Below, in pieces: positions 1 to 9,362 of a stretch of 26,738 nucleotides of DNA. Position 1 is the first letter of the stretch; the number at the start of each line of letters is the position of its first letter. The notes beneath the pieces were generated by a model. It had not been told where the DNA came from. It did not search any database and worked only from the letters and a program-made list of their open reading frames with translations. Position numbers and translations under genes: made by a program. This DNA is from Tubiluchus corallicola. Lineage: Eukaryota > Priapulida > Priapulimorpha > Priapulimorphida > Tubiluchidae. Location: assembly GCA_030141605.1 (NCBI GenBank), contig JAQGDQ010001752.1:1-26738 (forward strand), in the 5' to 3' direction.

Positions 1-439
1 AAAAAATCAGAATACGAATTGGGCTTCGAAGAAATTTCCGTCCTATTTAACGAAAAAATATTCAAGATGTGAAAAAGAGAATCGAAAGTGCCGCCCGACA
101 GTGGTCCTCCCAGAATGCATTTCGTAGCATCATGTGATTTATACGCGAATTACGCGATTTATAAATAATGAATCAAGAAATTTGTCTCGTAAAAACGGAA
201 ATTCTAAGATGAAAGCCTCCAGAACAAATTAAATTTGGTATTTATATTCTCAAATGTATATATTTTACATGTATATATGTATAATATTTTTGATATATAG
301 AACTATATACACTCATATTTTGGTTTGCCAACCCTCGCTTTTATGGATATAGAAAATTTAGAGAAAATCGACCATTAAAGTCACATTGGTGACATAGCCC
401 CGTTTATGAAACATGAGGCCATAGTCACTTTGTTTATCA

Positions 440-705
440 TGTATACATACATACATACATACATACATACATACATACATACATACATACATACATACAT
501 ACATACATACATACATACATACATACATACATACATACATACATACATACATACATACATACATACATACATACATACATACATACATACATACATACAT
601 ACATGCATACATACATACATGCATGCATACATACATACATACATACTTTCATACATACATACATACATACATACATACATACATACATACATACATACAT
701 ACATA
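440..705. repeat. CATA tetranucleotide microsatellite
   Basis: About 265 bp of (ACAT)n with a few interruptions (CATGCATGCA near 618, CTTTC near 647). It lies within the left arm of the inverted duplication at the place where the right arm has its TATG array, so the seed existed before the duplication. Open frames over it in all phases (HTYI or MYVC repeats) are products of the repeat, not genes. Confidence 0.98.
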
Positions 706-1732
706 CGTATCTCTATGCATAAAAATATGGAATCAATTATGCGGAGTTATCTAAGTCAAATGCCGACAGTTTTTACATACTTTTGCATAGGAGTGGCCCA
801 TACTAGACGTTTTTGAGACAATTACGCGATTAATTCTACATCAACGTGAGTCTAATACATGGCGCCCACTGTATTAGCTTAATATCGATAAATACGGACA
901 ATCGACAAATTCGGACCGATGTCCCTCCGGTTTTGTCTGGCAAACCGAGATGTGAGCATATAAGCAAGTATATATAATCAAGACGAAATATAACCATATT
1001 TTTGGCTATTGTCGACGAGACAAAAAATAAACTTTATATTTACAGACCACCGACAGTGAGGCCACAGTGGATCTACATAAATATTAACAGCATCACTGAC
1101 AAGGCACAGTGAAGAAGAAGGATATTGCGGTAACCATTGTGTAGATGAAATAAGTGACATAAGATGTAGATTAATATAAATTAGTAAAGTGCCCTGCAAA
1201 AATTTTACATAAATACACTTATAATCAATAATACGCGAACAACCTACACAGTCCTCATTTACAATGCAAAACCAACAGCAGCTTTTACTGAATTAAAGTT
1301 ATAGACAGAGTATAATGGATGACGTCAGAACAATGGCTTTGCGTCAGCAGTTTTCCAAGTGAAAATTGTCGAAAATAGAACATCTAATAGACCTCAGCTA
1401 AAGTATCTCTAGTGGGATATAAAACCAAAATATAGTCACACTTCATCGCAGCCCTCTTCCTTTCAAAAGATCCATATCTCTCTTCTTCTGAGAGTCCCAC
1501 TAGTGCTGCCAGAACGTTTTTTCCAAAGGTTGTCAGCTTTCAAAATTTCGAAAAAAACTGCGAGTTTGGTCCTGGAAAACTACTAAGCATGCACGCCATG
1601 CTCCTCTCGCAAATCTCTTCTAAAACACGCCTATGATACCCACCTCATTTTGAACAGCCTATGCATCCAGCTCTTCCTGCACTTCTCAGAAATGTTGAGG
1701 TATAAATTTTCCATGGATTAATTCCTTTTCAG

Positions 1733-1860
1733 TTCTTGCTGAGCAAGATGGACCAGTCGTCGTTGCAACCAGCGAACAGACGCATCAGACGGCAGTACCT
1801 CTCCTCGCCGCTGCCGCCCCGCCGAGCCGTTCAAATGTGTACAGTGTGTGGTCAGACTTT
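1733..1860 (+). pseudogene. Broken inverted copy of the start of zinc-finger exon 7
   Basis: The plus strand shows the acceptor (TTCCTTTTCAG) followed by TTCTTGCTGAGCAAGATGG, nearly identical to exon 7 read on the minus strand. A one-base loss in the Ala-coding GC-rich run and a later two-base gain (AAATGTGTACAG for AAATGTACAG) leave the Cys-coding part out of frame. Homology stops after GTCAGACTTT, before the His ligands. It is therefore a non-functional exon fragment, antisense to the parent gene and inside its last visible intron. Confidence 0.88.
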
Positions 1861-1959
1861 CTTCCGATCATCATCAATTGCTGGAACTGTGAAAAGGCTT
1901 ATTAGTTATTAATTATTGTTATTTCTGGACATTATTTTTGAGGTCTTATTTGATGCGAT

Positions 1960-1963
<4 letters not shown>

Positions 1964-2056
<93 letters not shown>

Positions 2057-2108
2057 CCTCTCTCTCTCTCTCTCCCTCTCCCTCTCTCTCTCTCCCTCTC
2101 TTTCTCTC
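1964..2108. repeat. CT dinucleotide microsatellite
   Basis: About 145 bp of (CT)n with occasional CCCT. It lies about 110-260 bp into the intron after exon 8, so on the sense (minus) strand it reads (GA)n downstream of the donor. SLSLSL open frames across it are spurious. Confidence 0.98.
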
Positions 2109-2221
2109 AGGAGATTCAGGATACGTGAATAATGAAAAGCTAAATTACAGACTTATAGACGATTTTGCCACACAAATGTCCGCACTGAACGGGTGATTGT
2201 GAAAACGCATTTACAACTTAC

Positions 2222-2960
2222 CGTTTCGATTGTCATGGGTTGATGACTTTGCTGAGGTAGTTGATTTATCTGGTAGACGGAAGAAGTGGAGGAAGACGGT
2301 CCGGCAATGGAATGAACCGCCGAGAAACACTCCGCACCGGCCGGCGAAGAATCCGGGAATGCGACAGCGGGAAGTGCCGCAGCCTCCTCTTCCTCCAAGA
2401 GATAGGATTTGATTTTCTTACAAACCGCCACGTCCAGCTTCTTATTCAGCACCTCCCGTAGGACCGACTGTTTGTCACCCCCGCTTGTCGCGGTCGCGCG
2501 CATGATGATGTTGCGCAGGGTGTCGCCCGCTTCTTTCGTGCTCTCAGTCGTGCTCTCTGATCCGACGTCAGATCCCTGCAGGGAAGCTTCCGCGGAACCT
2601 TCATCGGCGTCAATCTCCCTGTCGACCGGGGGTTCGTAACGACGCACCTGCTCCCGCTGATGCGTTCTCACGCACGGGCCGACGTGCTCTGTGGCTTTGT
2701 TCACCGAGTAGAAAATCTTGTCGCATCCGGGACACTGCAGGCTCTTCCCGGAGCACTTGTGCACCCGGTCGTTGTGCCGGTTGAAACTGTACGCGTTCTT
2801 GTACTGCTTCGCGCAGAAGTAGCAGTACAAGTCTTCCGGCGACGTCTCCGCTTCCGTTCTCTGAGCTTTCGCTCTCGACTCCAAGATTTCTTCGGCCTTC
2901 CTGGCTGCCCTACTGTCCGCTTTCCTCTTGTCGCGACATTTCTGCAGATGCTCCATCAGG
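2222..2960 (-). CDS. Zinc-finger gene exon 8: end of the third good finger, two more fingers, charged tail
   Basis: A 739-nt exon with acceptor TCTGATTTTATTCGTAG and consensus donor GAAACG|GTAAGTT. It enters with 1 nt and leaves in phase 0. It completes the finger begun in exon 7 (H396, C400), then has a basic, Ala/Arg/Glu-rich helix-like stretch (about 401-430), finger LYCYFCAKQY... (C438, C441, H454, H459) and finger LQCPGCDKIFY... (C468, C471, H484, C488). An acidic/Ser/Thr region, a helical-looking segment near VLREVLNKKLDVAVCKKIK, a Glu/Ala run and a Ser/Gln-rich tail follow. If the donor were not used, the frame would continue 22 residues to a stop at 2153. The donor is so close to consensus that splicing to an exon left of the window is more likely. 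Confidence 0.93.
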
Positions 2961-3005
2961 CTACGAATAAAATCAGAAAGAATTTGGAAAAGCGAAAGAT
3001 TTTTT

Positions 3006-3368
3006 CTTGTGCACAATGATTTCAAGGCTAATTGATTTCTTGTGCACAGTGATTTCAAGGCTAATTGATTTCTTGTGCACAATGATTTCAAGGCTAATTG
3101 ATTTCTTGTGCACAATGATTTCAAGGCTAATTGATTTCTTGTGCACAATGATTTCAAGGCTAATTGATTTCTTGTGCACAATGATTTCAAGGCCAATTGA
3201 TTTCTTGTGTACAATGATTTCAAAGCTAATTGGTTTCTTGTGCACAATGATTTCAAGGCTAATAGATTTCTTGTGCACAATGATTTCAAGGCTAATAGAT
3301 TTCTTGTGCACAATGATTTCAAGGCTAATTGATTTCTTGTGCACAATGATTTCAAGGCTAATTTATTA
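3006..3368. repeat. 33-bp minisatellite, 11 units, just upstream of the exon 8 acceptor
   Basis: The unit begins CTTGTGCACAATGATTTCAA and recurs every 33 bp with few substitutions. Because 33 is divisible by three and no stop falls in one minus-strand frame, it stays open and runs into exon 8, producing a false 454-residue open frame. It ends about 45 bp before the acceptor of exon 8 and is intronic in the phase-consistent model. Confidence 0.97.
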
Positions 3369-3403
3369 CAGGCAAATAATATTGAGAGAGAAGCACAGCA
3401 GTA

Positions 3404-3480
3404 AGGGGCACATTTTATAACACACCACAGGCAGTTACTAAGTTCTGCTTCTATATAAGTGCCACGTGATGAATAGGTGA
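3404..3480. repeat. Direct repeat, copy 1 (copy 2 at 3899-3980)
   Basis: Starts GGGCACATTTTATAACACAC and runs through TGAATAGGTGAAAGGTAC. Nearly the same sequence follows immediately after the left arm of the 385-bp inverted repeat. The two copies bracket that arm, which suggests the arm was inserted or duplicated together with its flank. Confidence 0.88.
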
Positions 3481-3515
3481 AAGGTACTGAAGGAGACATA
3501 TTCGTACTCATACTC

Positions 3516-3900
3516 ATATAAGTTTTAACTTAATTTCACATACATTATAATAGTAATATTTGTTAATTTCGTGAGGTAATGTCAAGATGCGAACATTCTC
3601 TGATGTGAAGTATCACAGTATGAGTGTTCATTCAGTCCAGCATATAATGAAGGATTATTTCTTTACGTATTTGTATTGTAGACGACTCTTTAGGGACATG
3701 TCCCAAAAATGTCGTAAGTATAAGTCGACCCCAAAAATTTCACCTTAAAATCGCCTCCCAGAAATTCGACTTGTACATAAGTATATACGGTAATTAACGG
3801 CAGGTAAGCCCAACTATCGATGACATCACAAACTAACATAATTCTCAACAGCAAAAACATTCTACGAGCGTGTTGCACATGTGTGCAAAAGCGAAAATTA
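3516..3900. repeat. Left arm of a ~385-bp inverted repeat (partner 4828-5218)
   Basis: Reverse complement of 4828-5218 with high identity over its whole length, for example TCGACCCCAAAAATTTCACC against its complement near 4990. The arms contain matching GTCGACTTATA and TATATACGG motifs, as in many DNA-transposon ends. The parallel open frames in the two arms (RRMFLLLRIML...) simply reflect this copying. Confidence 0.93.
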
Positions 3901-3980
3901 GGGCACATTTTATAACACACCACAGGCAGTTACTGAGTTCTGCTTTAATATAAGTGCCACATAATGAATAGGTGAAAGGT
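3899..3980. repeat. Direct repeat, copy 2 (copy 1 at 3404-3480)
   Basis: Same sequence as 3404-3480 with a few substitutions. The similarity continues more loosely into ATTCATACCC-like CAT/TTC repeats near 4045-4080, matching the ACTCATACTCATATAAG stretch before 3520. Confidence 0.88.
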
Positions 3981-4224
3981 ACAAGTAATTAATTACTGTC
4001 TCTCATCAGAGGATTAATTACACGAATTCTATTTCATTTTAAGTAATTCATACCCATATTCACACTCATATTCATATTCATTTTGCTGCTGTAGCTCCTC
4101 GCCTTGACTGCCGATTGGCTGGGGGGGGAAACTTGAACAAAACAAAAAACTGTGTGAGTTGCCAAGGTGACGCCATTTTGAAAAACGTTTAGCTGCCAAG
4201 GCGACGCCATTTTGAAAAACATCT

Positions 4225-4827
4225 AGTTTCTCTTATCGAGGTGCCCTCCCTCCGCTTAACCGTATTGTGCATAAAATGAGCTTGGTTTGCCTGTTCGTCT
4301 GTCTGCAGTGCACGTAAGACACAAATTATCGATGCATATGGACTGACAAACTGCTTTTTTAGCAATTATAACTGAGGGTGCTACACGCAGCAAGCTGTTC
4401 CCTCACGGACTGCCAAAACGCGAAATTTGCCCAAACTCCCATTAAAGCAAAACCAAACCCAATCTTAAACTGCAGGTCAAAACAATCTACCCTTTAAAAC
4501 ATTGAAAGGAATCATGCTATTTTTTCAAAAATGTCTTACATGAAAGAATTATCGCCACACAAACACATTTTCACGTTCGTGTCACTAGCTCTTCACTGTT
4601 ACATGCGTTTTGCCATTCGTTAGTTAGACGGGCACTAGCGCCTGAATTTCGGAAATGCACTGCACAAAAACAGGTGCTGCACCTCTCAGTTCAAATGTGT
4701 TAGTTTGTGATTAACTACACACGTTCGACAACTCATGCGTGAGCAAATTTGAAATTTGAATTTTTATCTAAAAACTTGCCTAGTTTTAGTACAGCACGCT
4801 GAATATCTTATAGCAGCACTGTACTTC
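4225..4827. other. Intronic stretch without recognised features
   Basis: AT-rich DNA between the local duplication near 4220 and the right arm of the 385-bp inverted repeat. I see no exon with both splice sites in a fitting phase, no RNA gene and no tandem repeat. Confidence 0.5.
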
Positions 4828-5218
4828 AATTTTCGCTTTAGCAAACACGTGCAACACGCTCGTAGAATGTTTTTGCTGTTGAGAATTATGTTAGTTTGTG
4901 ATGTCATCGATATTTGGGCTTACCTGCCATTAATTACCGTATATATTTATGTACAAGTCGAATTTTTGGGAGGCGATTTTAAGGTGAAATTTTTGGGGTC
5001 GACTTATACTTACGACGTTTTTGGGAGATGTCGCTAAAGAGTCGTCTACACTACAAATACGTAAAGAAATAATCCTTCATTATACGCCAGACTGAATGAA
5101 CACTCATACTGTGATACTTCACATCAGAGAATGTTCACATCTTGACATTACCTCACAAAATTAACAAATATTACTGTAATTTATTTTAATGTATGTGAAG
5201 TTAAGTTAAAATTTATAT
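4828..5218. repeat. Right arm of the ~385-bp inverted repeat (partner 3516-3900)
   Basis: Together with 3516-3900 it forms a foldback structure with a loop of about 930 bp. I found no terminal target duplication, so I do not assign a transposon class. The loop shows a 26-bp local duplication near 4160-4220 (GCCAAGG then GACGCCATTTTGAAAAAC twice). Confidence 0.92.
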
Positions 5219-5516
5219 ATTACCGGTAAATAAACTAGCGACGGAGCACTCGATCAGAACATGGAAAAGCGCCAATGTTGTGTGGGTGCTGCCACCTGTC
5301 GGCTGCCGCAGGAAGTTTTACACTGGCCTTGTATAAGCGCATTTTATTTGTCAAAAAATCGATTAAATTATTTTTTCTTCAAATGGGAAGGTGATAAACC
5401 ACATCATTTACTCTGGAACATCTTAATATTTTATGGTCGACTCGCACGCAGGTAATATACAAAATGATGCAATTTTCGGTCTTAAAATGCACATCGACTT
5501 GTATACAAGTATATAT

Positions 5517-6017
5517 CAGGGGTGTGCAAATTATCTGACTAGCCGGGCCACATTAAACTTTCCCGCAATTCCTGCGGGCCACAGGCAGTTTGATCAAGGA
5601 GTCAAGTATAGAAAGGAATAATGACGATTTTTTTTGCATCCCACCTGCGTACATCATTACTACTACACTCAAGAAACTATTTCAGAAGTTATTAAAACTT
5701 ATATTACAAACCATATATTTCTACTTTCAGGACAGATAGTGGTAATTTCATTACAATGCATATTAGTAATGTGTATCACACAGTCTGTGTAGTACAGTGT
5801 TATTAAGCTACAACCATCTTGTAAGGGTTAATGGCATCCGATCTAGTAGAAAAAACTACCTGCACTATCTTTGGGATGGTGGCACGGACTTCAGCTGGAT
5901 ACACTCAGTTAATCGACCGGGCCGCACTTTCATTAGGTTGACAAATCTCTTCGCGGGCCGCACAAATTCTCTCGGTGGGCCTCAAGTGGCCCGCGGGCCG
6001 CAATTTGCACACCCCTG
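5517..6017. mobile_element. hAT-type MITE, 501 bp, with a perfect 8-bp target duplication
   Basis: Begins CAGGGGTGTGCAAATT and ends with its exact 16-bp reverse complement AATTTGCACACCCCTG. GTATATAT occurs directly before (5509-5516) and after (6018-6025). CAGGG-type ends and 8-bp target duplications are known hallmarks of hAT transposons. Subterminal GGGCCGCA and GCGGGCCG motifs recur on both sides, a usual trait of hAT ends. No transposase is encoded; the open frame at 5797-6249 crosses the end of the element and is spurious. Confidence 0.94.
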
Positions 6018-6025
6018 GTATATAT

Positions 6026-6436
6026 GGTACGTTTTTAGTCTATTATTTAATTATGAGAAACGCTTTTCGAGTATTAATTGTGTGAAAATGTATACTTTCA
6101 TCGGACTTGAAAATTGGATAGTACATGAAAAATCTTGCTATCCTCCTTTAACTGCTGGTTTTAACAAAAATTTCTTGAGTTACTTTAGCAGAATCATAGA
6201 CTGTCAACCAGGCCGCTCACTTCTTAGACGGGTAACTCTTCTTTTGTGAAAATCACTCCTGCCTTATCAATCTGCCTGAATTTGATTAAAAACTGCACAG
6301 ATATGACACAGAAAACAGCTAAAGCAATTGAGATTTGAAACAAATTCAGTTTTGAAAATGATCTGAAATCGAAATTCGCATTTGAAGATCATTACAAAAT
6401 CAGATTCGGATTCGATGAATTTGCCACATCGTTATC
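6026..6436. other. Intronic stretch without recognised features
   Basis: AT-rich DNA between the hAT MITE and a hAT-like fragment. A short run of GAAATCGAAATTCGCATTTG-like repeats near 6350-6420 is low in complexity. No exon or RNA gene seen. Confidence 0.45.
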
Positions 6437-6905
6437 CAGGGTTCCCACAGAATGTTAAAATAATTTTCCCTGACCTTTCCCTGACCAAAAATTGATTTGC
6501 CATGACCAAGATAAGCAGAAATTGCATTACCACTACACATATTCAAACATTTCTGCGTATGGACATTCATACGTATGCTGACATATAATGTGCTGACACA
6601 GTTGCAGTAGTGCTAACAAAATTACACTAATCACATTAAATAAACTCTCTTAATCCAATCATTATTTTTGGTACAGAAATCTAAATTGGGAACCTGACAT
6701 AACAAAATTTTATTTGAACACGAATCACCGAAAAATATGTTTGGAAAAATATGGGCACACGGCGATTATTTTTGCAACTTTTTCCAATTTCCCCGATTTT
6801 CCGCCTCATTTTTATCATTTTCCGTGACTTTTTATCAAATTATCTTTTTCCCTGACTTTCCAGGATAAGCCTGTATTTTCAAGGATTTTCCCAGACCAAA
6901 ACAGT
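6437..6905. mobile_element. hAT-like repeat fragment (CAGGGTTCCCACAG family)
   Basis: Starts CAGGGTTCCCACAGAATG and contains recurrent TTTTCCCTGAC motifs at both ends. A related copy starts at 13677 (CAGGGTTCCCACAGAATT), also preceded by TATC. The expected closing CTGTGGGAACCCTG is absent, so this copy is truncated or has diverged on the right. It ends about 15 bp from the donor of exon 7. The class is inferred from the CAGGG terminus only. Confidence 0.55.
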
Positions 6906-6920
6906 ATGCTTCATAATTAC

Positions 6921-7239
6921 CGTGATTTCTTGTCAAATTCCGTGTGGCAGTACCGGCACTGCTCCGGCGCTTTCCCCTTGTGCAGCATCAGCACGTGAAC
7001 GTCTAGGTGCGTCTGACTGTAGAAGTTCACGTCGCAGTCGCCGCACTTGAAGTTTCGCTCGCCGCCCCGACAGTTCATCACGTGCGCCGTGAACTGTTGA
7101 GGGCTGGAAAAAGTCTGACCGCACACTGTACATTTGAACGGCTCGGCGGGGGCGGCGGCGGCAGCGAGGAGAGGTACTGCCGTCTGATGCATCTGTTCGC
7201 TGGTTGCAACGACGACTGGTCCATCTTGCTCAGCAAGAA
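6921..7239 (-). CDS. Zinc-finger gene exon 7: two and a half C2H2/C2HC fingers
   Basis: A 319-nt exon with acceptor TTAATTTTCTTTCTAG and donor TCACG|GTAATT. It enters with 2 nt and leaves with 2 nt. After an Ala-rich stretch it encodes FKCTVCGQTF... (C322, C325, H338, C342), FKCGDCDVNFY... (C351, C354, H367, H372) and the front of a third finger, QCRYCHTEFDKKSR. The third finger is finished by the first bases of exon 8, giving R392 and then LMEHLQKC (H396, C400). Two of the fingers use Cys as the last ligand. The linkers between fingers are not the canonical TGEKP. The first ~130 nt of this exon, with its acceptor, lie in a large inverted repeat; a broken copy is at 1733-1860 on the other strand. 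Confidence 0.92.
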
Positions 7240-8282
7240 CTAGAAAGAAAATTAATCCACTGGAAAATTTATACCTCTTATTTCTGAGGAACTGGAAAGG
7301 GCTATGGATACATAGACTGTTCAAATAGGGGTGGGTGTCATAGGCGTGTTTAGAATTTGCGAGAGGGCAACGGCGTCCCGTAGCGGGCGTTTTCCCGGAC
7401 CAAACTCGCGATTTTTTCGAAATTTTGACCAAACAGCATGCGGAAAAAACGTTCTAGCGGCGCCTGGTGGGACTCTCGGAAGGAGATATATGGATCTTTA
7501 GAAAGAGGAAGAAGAGGGCTACACGATGATGTGGGCTATATTTTAGGACATGTCCACTGAGAGGAGTACTGGCGAGTTAATTAGATGTTCTATTTTCGAC
7601 AATTTTCGCTTAGAAAACTGCTGACGCAAAGGCATTGTGCTGACGTCATCCATTATACTCTGTCTGTAACTTTAATTCAGTAAAAGCTGCTGCTGGCTTT
7701 GCGTTAGGTAAGTAAAAGAACACTAGGTAGGATGTTCGCACATTGTTGATTATAAGTGTATTTATATGCAAAATTTTTTGCAGGGCCTTTGCTAGTTGTA
7801 TATTAATCTATCTCTATGTATTTCATCTGCAATAGTTACACCACCCGTATATCACTTCTTCTTCCTGTGGCCACCTTATCAGTGGTCACTGTGGCCTCTT
7901 TATGTGGTCACTGTGGCCTCTTTATCAGTGGTCACTGTGGCCAAAGGTTTTATTTTTTTGTCTCGTCGACAATAATAAAAATATGGTTATATTTCGTCTT
8001 GATTATATATACTTGCTTATATGCTCACATCTCGGTTTGCCAGACAAAACCGGAGGGACATCGGTCCGAATTTGTCGATTGTCCGTATTTATCGATATTA
8101 AGCTAATACAGTGGGCGCCATGTATTAGACTCACGTTGATGTAGAATTAATCGCGTAATTGTCTCAAAAACGTCTAGTATGGGCCACTCCTATGCAAAAG
8201 TATGTAAAAATTGTCGGCATTTGACTTAGATAACTCCGCATAATTGATTCCATATTTTTATGCATAGAGATACGTATGTATG

Positions 8283-8316
<34 letters not shown>

Positions 8317-8756
8317 TGTATGTATGTATGAATGCATGCATGCATGCATGCATGCATGTATGTATGTATGTATGTATGTATGTATGTATGAATGTATGAA
8401 TGTATGAATGTATGCATGTATGTATGTATGTATGTATGTATGTATGTATGTATGTATGTATGTATGTATGTATGTATGTATGTATGTATGAATGTATGTA
8501 TGTATGTATTTGTATATGTATATGTATATATGTGGTTAACATATGACGTAAACAAAGTGACGGCCGGCCTCTGCCTGTTTCGCAAAATAACGGACTGTCT
8601 CCATAAGTATAGAGGGCTTTTAATGGTCCAGATTTTCTCCGAATTTTCCTATATCCATAAAAGCGAGGGTTGGCAAACCAAAATATGAGTGTATATAGTT
8701 ATATATAATAAAAATATTATACATATATACATAAATAAAATAATAACATTGAGACC
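7240..8756. other. Intron 6, main part
   Basis: Contains the GTGGTCACTGTGGCC tandem repeat (about 7866-7945), the sequence TACAGTGGGCGCCATG at 8107 that resembles a Tigger-type terminus (compare CAGTGGTCACGTCTTAGACT at 16094, both sharing TTAGACTCAC), and the TATG array. No exon fits the phases here. Confidence 0.6.
8275..8515. repeat. TATG tetranucleotide microsatellite
   Basis: About 240 bp of (TATG)n with GAATG variants and an internal GCATGCATGCATGC block at 8334-8357. It is the reverse-complement partner of the array at 440-705. It interrupts a dispersed repeat whose uninterrupted relative is at 15341-15610. Confidence 0.97.
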
Positions 8757-9031
8757 TCGAAATACGAATTTAATTTGTTCTGGAGGGGCTTTCGTATCTT
8801 AGAATTTTCGTTTTACGAGACAAAATTTCTTACGATTCATTATTTATAAATCGCGTAATTCGCGTATAAATCACGTGACGCTACGAAATGCATTCTGGGA
8901 CGACCGCTATCGATTTTCGTTTTCGTATCTTGAATATTTTTTTGTTAAATGGGACGGAAATTTCTTCGAAGCTCGACTCGTATTCTGATTTTTTTTGTAC
9001 GACGGGGTTTTCGTAAGTCGAGTTTCCAATG
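8757..9031. mobile_element. MITE, ~275 bp, abutting the exon 6 splice donor
   Basis: The left end CATTGAGACCTCGAAATACG pairs with the reverse complement of the right end, CATTGGAAACTCGACTTACG, giving an imperfect terminal inverted repeat. The right end is followed by TA, the usual target of Tc1/mariner/pogo elements; the left flank is AA, so the target duplication is degraded. Its inverted-duplication partner begins at base 1 and probably continues outside the window. It carries no coding capacity. Confidence 0.72.
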
Positions 9032-9034
9032 TAC

Positions 9035-9196
9035 CTAGTTGGCAATGCGCACCATTGTCACCGAAGAAATCCAAAGATGGCGGCATATCAGAAGGCGGTT
9101 CAACATCGTCGCTTGCAATCCGTGATGCGTCCGCTTCGACTTTGACTTGGAATGGTAGACTCTGAGTGCTCGCTTCTTGCAAGGTTGAATCATGCG
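9035..9196 (-). CDS. Zinc-finger gene exon 6: linker containing a possible sumoylation motif
   Basis: A 162-nt exon with acceptor CACAACTTCTTTTTCAG and donor AACTAG|GTACAT. It enters with 2 nt and leaves with 1 nt, in frame with exons 5 and 7. The peptide runs HDSTLQEASTQSLPFQVKVE and then an acidic Pro/Asp-rich part ending AHCQL. V-K-V-E is close to the psi-K-x-E sumoylation consensus common in transcription factors; that is an inference from the motif only. The donor is odd: intron bases 2-3 (TA) are the target site of a MITE, whose terminal inverted repeat (CATTGG...) supplies the following donor bases. Confidence 0.78.
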   Translation of the reverse strand, partial: RMIQPCKKRALRVYHSKSKSKRTHHGLQATMLNRLLICRHLWISSVTMVRIAN

Positions 9197-9362
9197 CTGA
9201 AAAAGAAGTTGTGAAAACATGTTGTAACATGGCCATTCGTTTTGACTAGTTTTAATTAGTTTTTAAAAAGTTATGTAGACATCTATATTCTATTAATATT
9301 GTATAAAGAACACGATTATTTAGTGCGCTGTAGGTAAATTGTATTGGCTGAAAGGCAAAAAA

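Larger units (their letters stand above)
1..1861. repeat. Left arm of a ~1.9-kb inverted duplication (partner 7109-8996)
   Basis: Read in reverse complement, this stretch follows 7109-8996 block by block. Bases 1-240 match the MITE end at about 8760-8996. The CATA array at 440-705 mirrors the TATG array at 8275-8515. The block 706-1000 mirrors 7965-8275, the GACGTCA-containing block near 1320 mirrors about 7645, and 1733-1860 mirrors the start of exon 7. The copies differ by many substitutions and small indels, so the duplication is not very recent. Homology stops on the right at 1861, inside the exon copy. The arm probably continues left of the window. Confidence 0.9.
7109..8996. repeat. Right arm of the ~1.9-kb inverted duplication (partner 1-1861)
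   Basis: This arm contains the 5' part of exon 7 with a working-looking acceptor and most of the intron between exons 6 and 7. Since it holds the intact exon frame, it is presumably the parental copy. A local 3-4 fold tandem repeat of a unit like GTGGTCACTGTGGCCTCTTT (about 7866-7945) is expanded here and degenerate in the left arm near 1050-1115. The two arms are separated by about 5.2 kb containing exon 8. Confidence 0.9.

Noticed and set aside
406-816. Long open frames of HTYI / MYVC repeats over the CATA and TATG arrays (also 8226-8688)
   Set aside because: They exist in several frames and both strands because the tetranucleotide repeats lack stops; no gene context.
1916-2132. SLSLSL open frames, and the RERERE frame at 12202-12564
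   Set aside because: Translations of CT/GA dinucleotide arrays.
2153-3517. A 454-codon minus-strand frame read as one exon
   Set aside because: The part above 2960 is a 33-bp minisatellite; a good acceptor at 2961-2962 and the finger completed by joining 6921-7239 show the real exon starts at 2960.
3690-5037. Paired open frames with the same RRMFLLLRIML peptide (3690-3923 and 4756-5037)
   Set aside because: They are the two arms of an inverted repeat; similarity is due to copying, and no start, splice or domain evidence supports coding.
5797-6249. 150-codon plus-strand frame
   Set aside because: It runs across the right end and target duplication of the hAT MITE, so it is a chance frame.
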